From JANXLO01 sp038231295 (GTDB lineage Bacteria > Armatimonadota > Chthonomonadetes > Chthonomonadales > Chthonomonadaceae): 64,000 nt of DNA. The stretch lies in assembly GCA_038231295.1 (NCBI GenBank), contig JBBRLP010000013.1:4950-68949 (forward strand). The letters are read 5' to 3'. The notes beneath the pieces were generated by a model. The model was not told the origin of the DNA and made no database searches. It was given only the letters and a program-made list of their open reading frames with translations. Of this stretch, positions 23,678 to 31,922 are shown piece by piece. The position numbers and the translations under genes were made by a program. The first letter of the stretch is position 1. Each line of letters begins with the position of its first letter.

Positions 23678-25066
23678 ATGCTGGTTCAGTTTACGGTAGA
23701 AAATTTTCTCTCCTTTCGCGCCGAGACAACGTTCAGCATGGTCGCGGTGAGCGCTGACAGCCGGCATCTGAATCATGTCGTGCCGGAAGTGGGCGGAGGG
23801 GAGCGCGGGGTTTTGCGGACGGCGGCGATCTATGGGGCCAATGCCGCCGGGAAATCGAACCTCTTCAAGGCTATCCAGTTTGCCCGTGACGTGGTTTTGC
23901 ACGGAACGCAGGAAGGTCAGCCTCTCCCGGTGATGCCGTTCAAGTTCGGCGACTGCGCCCATCAGCCTAGCCGCTTCGAGTTCATTTTTACGCTGGGAGA
24001 GTCCCTCTACGCTTATGGCTTCGTGCTGGACGCCCGACAAATCCGGGAAGAGTGGCTCTATGTCACTCGGAACGGTGAAGAACTGCCCTGTTTCGAGCGC
24101 ACGACTTCGGAGACGGAGGGGCAGCAGATGCAGTTCGGTTCGCTGCTGACCGGCAACAGCCGCCCGCAGGAACAGTTTCTGGAGTTGCTCGCCCGCACGA
24201 CCGGCCCGCATCAGCTTTTTCTGACGCAGGCCGCCGCGCAGCATATTGCAGAACTCCAGCGCGTTCAGGACTGGTTCTGGCAGGACTTGCTCATTATCCC
24301 CGCCGAATCGCAGCATCGCGACCTGGAAATTAGCGTCTATGCCGACAGCCGATTCACGGAGTTCATGGGTGCATTTCTGAAAGCGGCGGGAACGGGCATT
24401 GAGGGAATTGTGACGGAGGAGGAGACACTGGACTTCGACCGACGCTTCCCGCAGATGCCGACCGCCATGCGCGAGGGGCTGATTGCGGAATTGGCAGAAG
24501 CCGGGCCAAACGCCGTTCTGGCGCTGCAAGTGGCGCCCTCCGAGCGGGTACTTTTTCGGCGGGATGCGAGCGGGGAGATACGGCTGGTGCAGATTAAAAC
24601 GCAGCACCGCGCCCCGGACGGGCAGGTCGTCAACTTTCGGATGGAGGAGGAGTCGGAGGGAACACAGCGGCTGATTCATCTCATTCCGGCGATCTTCGGA
24701 ATGCGGCAGGGCGGCGACCGCGTGGTGCTGCTGGACGAACTCGACCGACGTCTGCATCCCCTGCTCTCGCGCCTGCTGATCGAAGTCGCGCTCGACAGCC
24801 CGCCGATGAGCCACAGCAGCCAGTTCATCTTCACCACCCACGACACCAACCTGCTCGACCTCGACCTGCTGCGGCGCGATGAAATCTGGTTCGTGCAGAA
24901 AGACGCCGAGGGAGCGTCGCATCTCGCTTCCCTCGCCGAGTTCAAACTCCGTCCCGACCTGAAAATCGAACAGGGCTACCTCAACGGTCGCTTCGGCGGC
25001 ATCCCCATCCTCCGCACCGTCGCCGATCTGACCCCGCCCCTGCCTCCGGGCAGGGAGGAAGTGTAG
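23678..25066 (+). CDS. AAA (ABC/SMC-like) ATPase of the RloA/AbiLi type
   Basis: 462 aa from the ATG at 23678 (gagga 7 bases upstream); the frame is open to 23597. It begins MLVQFTVENFLSFRAETTFS, as in AAA_15/AAA_21 proteins. Walker A is YGANAAGKSN, the signature-like element EESEGTQRLIHLI, Walker B VVLLDELDRRLHP and the H-loop FIFTTHDTNLLD. The partner 11 bp downstream is an RloB-like Toprim protein. The AAA-RloB pair is the composition of the AbiLi/AbiLii abortive phage-defence system of Lactococcus. A defence role here is inferred from the pairing and from the adjacent toxin-antitoxin genes. Confidence 0.85.
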   Translation: MLVQFTVENFLSFRAETTFSMVAVSADSRHLNHVVPEVGGGERGVLRTAAIYGANAAGKSNLFKAIQFARDVVLHGTQEGQPLPVMPFKFGDCAHQPSRFEFIFTLGESLYAYGFVLDARQIREEWLYVTRNGEELPCFERTTSETEGQQMQFGSLLTGNSRPQEQFLELLARTTGPHQLFLTQAAAQHIAELQRVQDWFWQDLLIIPAESQHRDLEISVYADSRFTEFMGAFLKAAGTGIEGIVTEEETLDFDRRFPQMPTAMREGLIAELAEAGPNAVLALQVAPSERVLFRRDASGEIRLVQIKTQHRAPDGQVVNFRMEEESEGTQRLIHLIPAIFGMRQGGDRVVLLDELDRRLHPLLSRLLIEVALDSPPMSHSSQFIFTTHDTNLLDLDLLRRDEIWFVQKDAEGASHLASLAEFKLRPDLKIEQGYLNGRFGGIPILRTVADLTPPLPPGREEV

Positions 25067-25077
25067 GAGCAGCGGCC

Positions 25078-25674
25078 ATGCGGTTAAGCCGAACACGCCT
25101 GCTGGACAGGGCCGTGAATGTGCGGGACGCCGCCCTCTGCGTCATCGCCACCGAGGGCGAAAAGACCGAGGCGCAGTACTTCTCCCTCTTTGAATCACCC
25201 TCGATCAAAGTCAAGACGCTGCCGACGCAGGAAGACCACCATTCCGCTCCGCACCATGTCCTCAATCGCCTGGAGCAGTTCAAGCAGGATCACGACCTTG
25301 GGGCGGAAGACACGCTGTGGCTGATGATTGACGTAGATCACCGGCGAGCGGAGGAGTTGAGCCGCATCTGTCGGGAGGCTGTGCAGAAGGGGTTTCAGCT
25401 CGCCGTCAGCAATCCCTGCTTCGAACTCTGGCTGCATCTCCACTTCGCCGACGCCCCCGCCAGTGTCAGCCGCTGCAAAGAGGTCGAGGCGAGTCTGCGC
25501 CAGCAGTTAGGCGGGTACAGGAAAAACCATCTCGACCTCGAAACCTACCGCCCCGGCATCACCGAGGCCATCCAGCGAGCCAGAGCGCTGCACACCAACA
25601 CGAACGAACGCTGGCCCACCGCCCTCGGAACCCACGTCTACCGCGTTGTCGAGACACTCCTTGCCCGAATGTAA
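25078..25674 (+). CDS. RloB-like Toprim-fold protein (AbiLii-type effector)
   Basis: 198 aa. The Toprim pattern is seen as an N-terminal Glu in CVIATEGEKTEAQYFSLF and a DxD in WLMIDVDHRR, followed by the RloB signature FQLAVSNPCFELWLHLHF. Toprim proteins of this class are predicted nucleases. Translation is likely coupled to the AAA gene 11 bp upstream. In AbiL-like systems both genes are required for abortive infection. The C-terminus (TALGTHVYRVVETLLA) is intact. Confidence 0.85.
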   Translation: MRLSRTRLLDRAVNVRDAALCVIATEGEKTEAQYFSLFESPSIKVKTLPTQEDHHSAPHHVLNRLEQFKQDHDLGAEDTLWLMIDVDHRRAEELSRICREAVQKGFQLAVSNPCFELWLHLHFADAPASVSRCKEVEASLRQQLGGYRKNHLDLETYRPGITEAIQRARALHTNTNERWPTALGTHVYRVVETLLARM

Positions 25675-25681
25675 AACCTGT

Positions 25682-26173
25682 TCACTGGCCCTTTGAAGCA
25701 GGTTTGCGCGGCCCCAACAGGACTTCAAAGGCTTCGCCCGCTGCCGTCCTATATGCGTAAAAATGACCGTCAATCGTGAAAATACGGCGAACATTTAGCA
25801 CTTCGGCAGACGCAACAAGGACGGCATCCGCGAAGTCACAGGGAATATCTCGGTACGTTGCCATAAGTTCCACGAGACGTTCTTGCATCTGTAAAGCCTG
25901 TGCCTCATTGGGATTCCACAGGCGAATGGCTCCCGCCTGTAGAAACGCAAGGAGCTGCGATTGCGCCGGGTATCCGCCTTCCCGTCCCAGAAGATAAACC
26001 GCCTCTGTCAGACAGGGCCAGACAGTCCAGAGCGGTTCTTTCGGCAGATTCTTGAGTAGCTCCAAAGTACGGGTATGATTGACATCTTCTTTGTCTGCGA
26101 GGGCGACAAGTGGGCCACTGTCCGTCAGTAGGGAGAGGGAAAGCTCAGACGTGGGTAATTCCCTGTGGCTCAT
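25682..26173 (-). CDS. PIN-domain toxin (VapC-like)
   Basis: 163 aa from the ATG at 26173, which overlaps the antitoxin stop by 4 bp; the open frame to 26260 is a shadow. PIN acidic residues are in SLLTDSGPLVALAD, LTEAVYLL, DFADAVLVASAE and FTIDGHF, the spacing of a VapC ribonuclease. The family cuts tRNA or other RNA. Its stop is only 7 bp from the stop of the convergent RloB-like gene. Confidence 0.87.
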   Translation of the reverse strand: MSHRELPTSELSLSLLTDSGPLVALADKEDVNHTRTLELLKNLPKEPLWTVWPCLTEAVYLLGREGGYPAQSQLLAFLQAGAIRLWNPNEAQALQMQERLVELMATYRDIPCDFADAVLVASAEVLNVRRIFTIDGHFYAYRTAAGEAFEVLLGPRKPASKGQ

Positions 26174-26442
26174 AAATGTCCCTGTTGGCGCTTCTCCTGC
26201 ATTCCTTCTGCGAAGGCCGCGCCGTCGTCCTCGGAGAGGTTTGCCCCGCCGCTTCCCCAATCCCCGATCAGGTCTTTGAACAGATCATAGGCGGAAGACG
26301 TTTCTTCGGGTGCAATGTCCTGCGTGACATCCGCTATGCCGGCAGCCCTTAGCAGATAGGCAGCAGGCTCTTCTCCTGCAAGTGCCGCTTTGCGACGTAA
26401 CTGCCTATCCTGCGTCTCCGTGAGTTGAATGGCAAGTATCAT
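26170..26442 (-). CDS. Antitoxin of the PIN-domain pair
   Basis: 90 aa, MILAIQLTETQDRQLRRKAALAGEEPA. The N-terminus looks like a ribbon-helix-helix or short helical DNA-binding segment (LTETQDRQLRRKAALAGEEP). The acidic C-terminus (YDLFKDLIGDWGSGGANLSE) is the probable toxin-binding tail. The 4-bp overlap with the PIN gene is typical of vapBC operons. The family is not recognised precisely. Confidence 0.75.
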   Translation of the reverse strand: MILAIQLTETQDRQLRRKAALAGEEPAAYLLRAAGIADVTQDIAPEETSSAYDLFKDLIGDWGSGGANLSEDDGAAFAEGMQEKRQQGHL

Positions 26443-26820
26443 AATCGGCTTATCCCTCTCTGACAGCGCTCGTTTGCACCGTTTATACCATGAACGGTCT
26501 ACCGAACTGTCGCACCTCTGCTCCGTTAAGCTTATTCACTCACCTTACGCTCACTGGTTACCGGATTAGCGCGGACGAGTGGAACCGATTCAAACAGAAT
26601 CGTCCATGGATTCACCCACTCAGAGTACGACCACCAAAAGAGAAAATAAGAAGAGAGTACAGCCAACGCTGTACTCTTTTCTCGAAACCCCGTAGAAACT
26701 CGACACTGCGGCCCTTTTTTTACAGCCACATAAGGCTTTGGATAATGGCATTGTACACTGTGGGAGCAGCAAAGTCAACAGAAATCTGCCCTTCTGCTTC
26801 ATCGGAATGTGTCATACAAG
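26443..26820. other. 378-bp gap with one hairpin, no gene
   Basis: Short open frames on both strands here lack ribosome sites and family features. The only structure is the hairpin agagtacagc-caac-gctgtactct (26654-26677) with T-rich flanks on both sides, which could terminate transcripts in either direction. The antitoxin promoter should lie in the left part. Confidence 0.5.
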
Positions 26821-26867
26821 TTCAAGCCAGCGATTGAGGCAAAAGTCGCCTCAATCGCTGGCTTGAA
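26821..26867 (-). terminator. Perfect 20-bp hairpin downstream of the VIT/VWA gene
   Basis: The arms 26821-26840 and 26848-26867 pair without mismatch around aaaagtc (7 nt). It was probably the original terminator of the VWA gene before the R4 element inserted between them. Confidence 0.65.
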
Positions 26868-26870
26868 GGT

Positions 26871-26970
26871 TATTTTCCGGTCAGCCTTCCATGCGCGGGG
26901 CGCACCCTATCGCATGAAAATGCCTACTCCCCCAGAATTGGGGGCCGGGGGGCGGCTATTTTCCGGTCAG
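26871..26970 (-). mobile_element. R4 element copy b flanked by 14-bp direct repeats, inside a stop codon
   Basis: The 14-mer tattttccggtcag occurs at 26871-26884 and at 26957-26970. Between them is a 72-bp R4 copy (26885-26956) with the hairpin cccccagaattggggg and the block cgcatgaaaatgcct shared with the copies at 56950 and 60141. The duplicated sequence encodes the last residues LTG(K) of the VWA protein. Without the insertion the gene would end in TAA at the left copy; now it ends in TAG at the junction. This looks like a target-site duplication. Confidence 0.75.
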
Positions 26971-29526
26971 GGCTTTGAGTTCGGCGGAGGTCAGTTTCTC
27001 TTTGCCCTCTTTGCCGATCTGCACGGCGTTGCCGCCGACCCGGACAATCACCTCGTCTCCCACCGACGAGTAGGCGGCGAGGGACGGCACGGCTTTGAGC
27101 AGAGCGAAATGGGCGTCGCTGAACGCCTGTATCTTTGTCAGGCCCTGCTTCCCGGCGGTGAACGTGTTGTCCTGCCAGACGTTATTGCCCTGGAGGTAGA
27201 ACGTCCGGTCGTTGACGGCCTGCACGGTGATGGTGTTGCCCACGTCCTCAAGCTGCTGCTTCACTGCCAGCACATTCGCCGCAGGCCTTCCTGCCGGTCC
27301 AGCGGCTCCAGGCAGACCGCCCCTGCCTCCACCACCGAAACCGGCGCCGTTCTGTCCGCCCAGATAGCGGTAGTTGCCGGGCGCGGCGAGACCGGAGGCG
27401 CGGCCTCCCTGCTTCGCCTCACCCTCCGCATAGTAGTTGACGCTGCCGTTCGCGCCCTGATAGCGCGAGGTCGCCTGTTCCGCTTTTTTGTAGGCGTTGG
27501 CGCGTCCGCTCTGGTTGGTCACGCCTTCGCCGCTGATGCCGAACTGCACGGCGCGTCGGGCCACCTCCTGCCGCACTTTCTCCAGGCTCTCCTCCGAAAG
27601 TTTTGTCTCTCCGAGGCTGCCTGCCACCAGCGCATTGCCGCCCACATCCCGCAGACTTAGCCGCCGAATCTCCTGCTCGTCCACGAGGAAAGAGGTGTAC
27701 TCGGTGATGATGCCGTACTCCCGTGAGAGGCGCACGATTTCGTCAATGATCTCTCTCTTACCCGCCGGATTGTCGGAGAGGCGCACCTGATCCACCAGAT
27801 AGCCGAGTTTACGCGCCGCCCAGATGCGGGGCAGGAAGTTGTTGCTGCCGTCCGCCTCTCCCGCTTTCGCGCCGAGGGCAAAGTTGGCCTCCGTGCCGCT
27901 TGCCAGCCCGCTCAGATGCACGGAACCCGCGCCGCTGCCCCGGAACCGCCCGGTGACGACCAACTGCGAACCCTGAAACATATCGGGCAGCGTCTTCGGG
28001 TAGACATCGTAGACATCCATGCCGTCGAAGGCCAGTTTCACGTTGGAGAGAATGGGCGAGGCGACCTTTGCGAAGAACGCGGAGACCGTCGCTTCGACAT
28101 CCTCCTCCGGCTTCACGTAGTCGGAGTCGCCCCCGCCGAGGTCGGCAAGTCGGTCGAGGAACGGCACATTCACATCATAGCCGAGGCCGAAGCAGAAGAT
28201 ACGCGCCGGACGAGCGGTCGCCTGTCTGTCTCTGAGCGCCGCCGGCTTCAGCAGTGGCAGCGCGTCGTTCTTCTCCATTAGCCCGTTGCGCTGTTTGAAA
28301 TGCGACAGGATCGTGTTGATGTCGGTCTCGCCGACGGTCGGCAAGCCGTCCGTCAGGAAGACGATCATGCGGGTCTTGCCGGGTTCGTCTTTCAGCAGGT
28401 CCACGGCGGCGCGGAGGGCATCGTCAATGTTGGTGCCGCCGCTCGCCTCGATGTTCTCCACGAAGTGCTGTGCTTTCGTCAGGTTGTCGGCGGTGGCGGG
28501 AACGAGGCCATGCGTCAGGACATCGGGCGACTCGTTGAACGTAATCACATCAAAATGGTCTTCCGGGCGCAGTTTGCCGAGGCAGAAGAGCAGCGACTTG
28601 CGGGCCTGTTCGATCTTCTTGCCGCTCATCGAGCCAGTGCGGTCCAGAACAAACACCACCTGCTTGGGCAGGATGCGATCCTTCGGCACACTGACGCGGG
28701 GCGAGGCGAGCAGCATGAAATAGCCGTCCCGGTCGCCGCTCTTATAGGTGAGCAGGGAGAGGCCGATGTCGTCCGCGCTCGTGCTGTAGAAGAGGGTCAG
28801 GTCGCGGTCGGAGGTGTCGTTGACGCCCTCCCAGGAGGCGGTCGCCGTGCGGTCGTCGGGACGGCGCAGCGAGAGGTCGTGCGAGGGCGAGAAGACGTTT
28901 TTCAGCGGCGAACTCGTCATCAGTTTGATGGAGACGGTGGTCACGCCGACTGGCTTTGCACTGAACCGGGAGGTTGAGAGCGAATAGGCGTACTTCCGCA
29001 TTCCGGCCTGCGGCTTCAGAATCTCGGTGTAGCGCATCTTGATAATGCGCTCGCTCTGCGGGGGAATGGGATAGACGGAGATTTTGACCAGGTTGCGCCC
29101 AACGTACTCCAGCAGGGCCGGGTCACGGTAACGGCGCACATAGCCTTCGTAGGTGGAACGGGCCTCTTCCGCCGTCAGGATGCGCGGCTCCATCGTCTTG
29201 TCGCCAACGGTCATGGTAAACGCGGTGGGCGTTGCGCCTTCAGGCAGCGGATAGAGGTAGGTTCCCTCCTGCGCCGCGCTGCTGCTGTTTACGAAGGTCT
29301 GCGAGACGGTCGTCTCCGCCACAGCGTCGTTGATGACAGTGGTGACGTGCAGGTCTTTCACATAGAAAGGCTGTACGAAGATCGGGCGGGGCGGCAGCGG
29401 GCCAGGGCCGATGTGGCTCGGGCGTTCCGGGTAGAGAATCCCCTGTGCCACTGCACTCCCGACGAGGCCGCACAGGATCGCCAGCGTCAGCGCCAGCCTC
29501 AGAAACGGTTTGTGAAGGTCTTTCAT
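26956..29526 (-). CDS. Secreted VIT and von Willebrand A domain protein
   Basis: 856 aa with an N-terminal signal (LRLALTLAILCGLVGSAVAQ). Residues ~45-170 form a VIT domain (VTTVINDAVAETTVSQTFVN, GTYLYPLPEGATPTAFTM). Residues ~290-470 form a VWA domain with a MIDAS sequence VFVLDRTGSMSGKK and later IVFLTDGLPTVGE. A beta-rich region, a conserved YLVDQVRLSDNPAGKREIID segment and a Gly/Ala-rich stretch (~735-760) follow. The combination resembles inter-alpha-trypsin inhibitor heavy-chain-like surface proteins that bind metal and partner proteins. A TTGACA -35 lies at 29610-29605 with a poor -10. Its stop codon is altered by an R4 insertion. Confidence 0.9.
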   Translation of the reverse strand: MKDLHKPFLRLALTLAILCGLVGSAVAQGILYPERPSHIGPGPLPPRPIFVQPFYVKDLHVTTVINDAVAETTVSQTFVNSSSAAQEGTYLYPLPEGATPTAFTMTVGDKTMEPRILTAEEARSTYEGYVRRYRDPALLEYVGRNLVKISVYPIPPQSERIIKMRYTEILKPQAGMRKYAYSLSTSRFSAKPVGVTTVSIKLMTSSPLKNVFSPSHDLSLRRPDDRTATASWEGVNDTSDRDLTLFYSTSADDIGLSLLTYKSGDRDGYFMLLASPRVSVPKDRILPKQVVFVLDRTGSMSGKKIEQARKSLLFCLGKLRPEDHFDVITFNESPDVLTHGLVPATADNLTKAQHFVENIEASGGTNIDDALRAAVDLLKDEPGKTRMIVFLTDGLPTVGETDINTILSHFKQRNGLMEKNDALPLLKPAALRDRQATARPARIFCFGLGYDVNVPFLDRLADLGGGDSDYVKPEEDVEATVSAFFAKVASPILSNVKLAFDGMDVYDVYPKTLPDMFQGSQLVVTGRFRGSGAGSVHLSGLASGTEANFALGAKAGEADGSNNFLPRIWAARKLGYLVDQVRLSDNPAGKREIIDEIVRLSREYGIITEYTSFLVDEQEIRRLSLRDVGGNALVAGSLGETKLSEESLEKVRQEVARRAVQFGISGEGVTNQSGRANAYKKAEQATSRYQGANGSVNYYAEGEAKQGGRASGLAAPGNYRYLGGQNGAGFGGGGRGGLPGAAGPAGRPAANVLAVKQQLEDVGNTITVQAVNDRTFYLQGNNVWQDNTFTAGKQGLTKIQAFSDAHFALLKAVPSLAAYSSVGDEVIVRVGGNAVQIGKEGKEKLTSAELKALTGK

Positions 29527-29802
29527 CTCTCAACACTCCTTTGCAGCACATGGCAGGGCCGTGAACGCCCCGTCTGGGAGGCATACCTTAAATGGAACGA
29601 GGGGTGTCAACCCTTTGTTTTCCCTTATGGCAAGGTGATTACCCTATCGAAAATCTGCGATTACATTTTTCGGAAAGCGGCTTACCCTGGAGCGTGCGTC
29701 CACACACCAGGGGCGACCGCTTGAACGGGGGAGACTGTTCGGGGATTAGACGGCCTCTCGCCGCAGAACGTTACACAGGCAGCGAATGAAGACGAGAGAC
29801 GT

Positions 29803-31152
29803 CTACGGCGAGGAGGACCGGCGGGCGCGGCGGACGGGCAGGAATCCCGCGCCTTTCTGGCCGCGCTGAATGGTGGGGCTGCGGGCCAGGAGCCGCCAGG
29901 TCAACCCGGTGCGGGAGTCCTCAACGGCGAGGAGCATCATTCCGAGGTCAATCCCGAGGACATCGGGGTCGTACCAGTCTTTTTGCAGATTGAACGCGTT
30001 GGCAAAGCCGTAACGGCCCCAGATTTTGTCGTGGAGTTTCCACAGATCGGTCAGGGCCTGCCGGGACTTTTGCGGCGTGAAGAGAATTCCGGCCAGCATC
30101 GCAGTCGGGGAGACCGTGCCGGTGTTGTGACCGTCGGCGGGACTGTCCGCCCCGTAGCCGTCCGGCTGATCGTTGGCATTGATGCCCCAGAAACCTGCCG
30201 CGTAAGTCTTGTTTTCGGGGTGGCGGGCAGCATACGCCTGATCGGCGAGATGGGCGTTGCGCCACTTTTCCCACCAGTCGCGTCCCTGCCGATCTCGCTT
30301 TTCGCGCAGATCGAAGAAACCTGCGGGCATCTGCGCGAAGAAGAGCGGCGACGGCCCGCCAAACACGGTCGTTCCCTCTTCCGCAACGACTGGAAACGTC
30401 CAGCCGTCCCAGGCGGCAACCGGGAGGCCATGCGTGGTCGTTCCCATCCCCAGCAGGTAGAGAGAAAGGGCCTCGTTGTAGCCCTGCCAGCGTGTGGAGA
30501 GCCAGCCCTTCTCCGGTGTCCAGCCCATCGAAGGCGCGAGGGCGTCCGACTTCATTCCCCCGTCCGTCTCCATCCATTTCCAGTCTATTCGCCCTGCAAT
30601 CTCCTCCGAAAGCTTCTGGACTTCGGTGCCGTGCCAGTACTCTCCGGCCGTCAGCCCGCCCAGAACCAATAGCGTGGTGTCTATCGAGGAGAGTTCGCTG
30701 TCCCAGACGCGCTTGCCCGTGTGCCAGTCGTCGAAATGATAGAAAAAGCCGTGTTCGGAGGGGAGCTTATCATGGATGAAACGAAGGCTGGTGAGGGCGT
30801 GGGCGTAAGCCTCTTTCCGCGTCACCCAGCCGTGTTCGACGCCGATGGGCAGCGCAACCAGCATATAACCCGTCGCAGCGATGGAGGCGACACTGTAGGT
30901 GTCCGGCGTCTCCTCCCGATTCTTTGCCCGGTCTTTCGTCAGGCCGGTCGTGGCCTCCGTCTCGCGCCAGAAATAGTCGAAAGCACGTTTCTGCACCTCC
31001 GCCAGCGTTGGAGGCGCAGATTCGGGAGCGCTCTGGACACGAGCGACATCGGCCCGACGTTGTCTGCCTGCGTCGGACATTCTCCCCGCCTGCGCGGAGA
31101 CGGCAGACGCCAAAACGATCCCGACAGTCAGCACACGCAAAAGAGGTTTCAT
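29803..31152 (-). CDS. Secreted glucoamylase-like family protein (PF10091 type)
   Basis: 449 aa from the ATG at 31152 (MKPLLRVLTVGIVLASAVSA, a signal peptide); the open frame to 31260 is not needed. The body matches glycoamylase-like (alpha/alpha)6 barrels: VQKRAFDYFWRETEATTGLT near the start, FFYHFDDWHTGKRVWDSELS, GWTPEKGWLSTRWQGYNEAL and WYDPDVLGIDLGMMLLAVED. Characterised relatives include endo-beta-1,2-glucanases (GH144), but the substrate cannot be deduced here. It is the first of several exported carbohydrate-active proteins in the window. Confidence 0.87.
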   Translation of the reverse strand: MKPLLRVLTVGIVLASAVSAQAGRMSDAGRQRRADVARVQSAPESAPPTLAEVQKRAFDYFWRETEATTGLTKDRAKNREETPDTYSVASIAATGYMLVALPIGVEHGWVTRKEAYAHALTSLRFIHDKLPSEHGFFYHFDDWHTGKRVWDSELSSIDTTLLVLGGLTAGEYWHGTEVQKLSEEIAGRIDWKWMETDGGMKSDALAPSMGWTPEKGWLSTRWQGYNEALSLYLLGMGTTTHGLPVAAWDGWTFPVVAEEGTTVFGGPSPLFFAQMPAGFFDLREKRDRQGRDWWEKWRNAHLADQAYAARHPENKTYAAGFWGINANDQPDGYGADSPADGHNTGTVSPTAMLAGILFTPQKSRQALTDLWKLHDKIWGRYGFANAFNLQKDWYDPDVLGIDLGMMLLAVEDSRTGLTWRLLARSPTIQRGQKGAGFLPVRRARRSSSP

Positions 31153-31208
31153 AAGAGATCGCCTTCTATCGTTGCCTCTCAGATATGTCGGTATGGTTCG
31201 GCCAGAAA

Positions 31209-31553
31209 TCATAGTTGCCAAACCCCGTGATCCACATCGCCTTGAATATAGATAGCGCAACTACCCTTTCCCGGAATCTCCATCGGGGGAAGCGCAACGA
31301 AAGCACCTTGTTCAGCTGCCGCTTCTAACGCCGCTTCGATGTCGTCAACGAGCCAGTACGGTCGAATGACAGGGGTTTCCGTCTCCCGCAAGGGGCCGCG
31401 CACGCCAATACTGCTGCCCTCCGGCAGAGGAGCCGTTCGCGCACCTCCCAGGAGCGGATCAGGGGAACCAAACTTGATGCCGTGTGCTGCCTCATAGGCA
31501 GCACACACAGCCTCTACATCCGAAGCGACAATCTCTAAATAGTGAACCTTCAT
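31209..31553 (-). CDS. VOC (glyoxalase/bleomycin-resistance fold) protein
   Basis: 114 aa. It starts MKVHYLEIVASDVEAVCAAY and has the paired beta-alpha-beta-beta-beta pattern (IRPYWLVDDIEAALEAAAEQ) of a single VOC module. The fold serves metal-dependent enzymes or binding proteins. A Glu in HYLEIV and the C-terminal Asp/His (QGDVDHGVWQL) may be ligands. No specific substrate can be named. Confidence 0.8.
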   Translation of the reverse strand: MKVHYLEIVASDVEAVCAAYEAAHGIKFGSPDPLLGGARTAPLPEGSSIGVRGPLRETETPVIRPYWLVDDIEAALEAAAEQGAFVALPPMEIPGKGSCAIYIQGDVDHGVWQL

Positions 31554-31922
31554 TTGACCCCTCCTGCGTTTCCAGCCTGTTTGTTGATAATGCGCTACTC
31601 AGTCTCATCCCTGCTTTTCGGAATCGTGTTCTACGACAAAGTGGGTGTTTTTACATGAATCCCTACTGCTCCATAATCCCTACTGCTACCCTGACCATTC
31701 CGCCGAAAGTCCCGCTATATCCTGCCCAATACCATCTTCCAGCGATGCCGAAGCCAATGGGATTGAACTGGCTGTGCCCGCGCAGGCGGATACCTGGCCG
31801 AAGGCCACCGAGCGGCAGGGTTCAGCCTGCCGACCTATCCGACCCATACCGACAGAAAATCTTGCCAGGTGCACGGCGTATCGTGTACACTGTCGGTAAT
31901 CCAATCTGAGGTGATAGACGGA
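31554..31922 (+). promoter_or_regulatory. 369-bp gap with a hairpin cluster and the hydrolase promoter
   Basis: A sigma-70-like promoter reads TTGCCA (31862-31867), 18-bp spacer, TACACT (31886-31891), 31 bases before the hydrolase start. Left of it, 31775-31832 holds closely packed palindromes, including cggcagg-gttcag-cctgccg (31813-31832) and ggcc-gaa-ggcc, resembling REP hairpins but not matching the named families. No gene is seen. Confidence 0.55.

Noticed and set aside
26490..26837. 115-aa + strand frame in the gap before the VWA gene
   Set aside because: Crosses two hairpins, has no ribosome site and no coherent composition.
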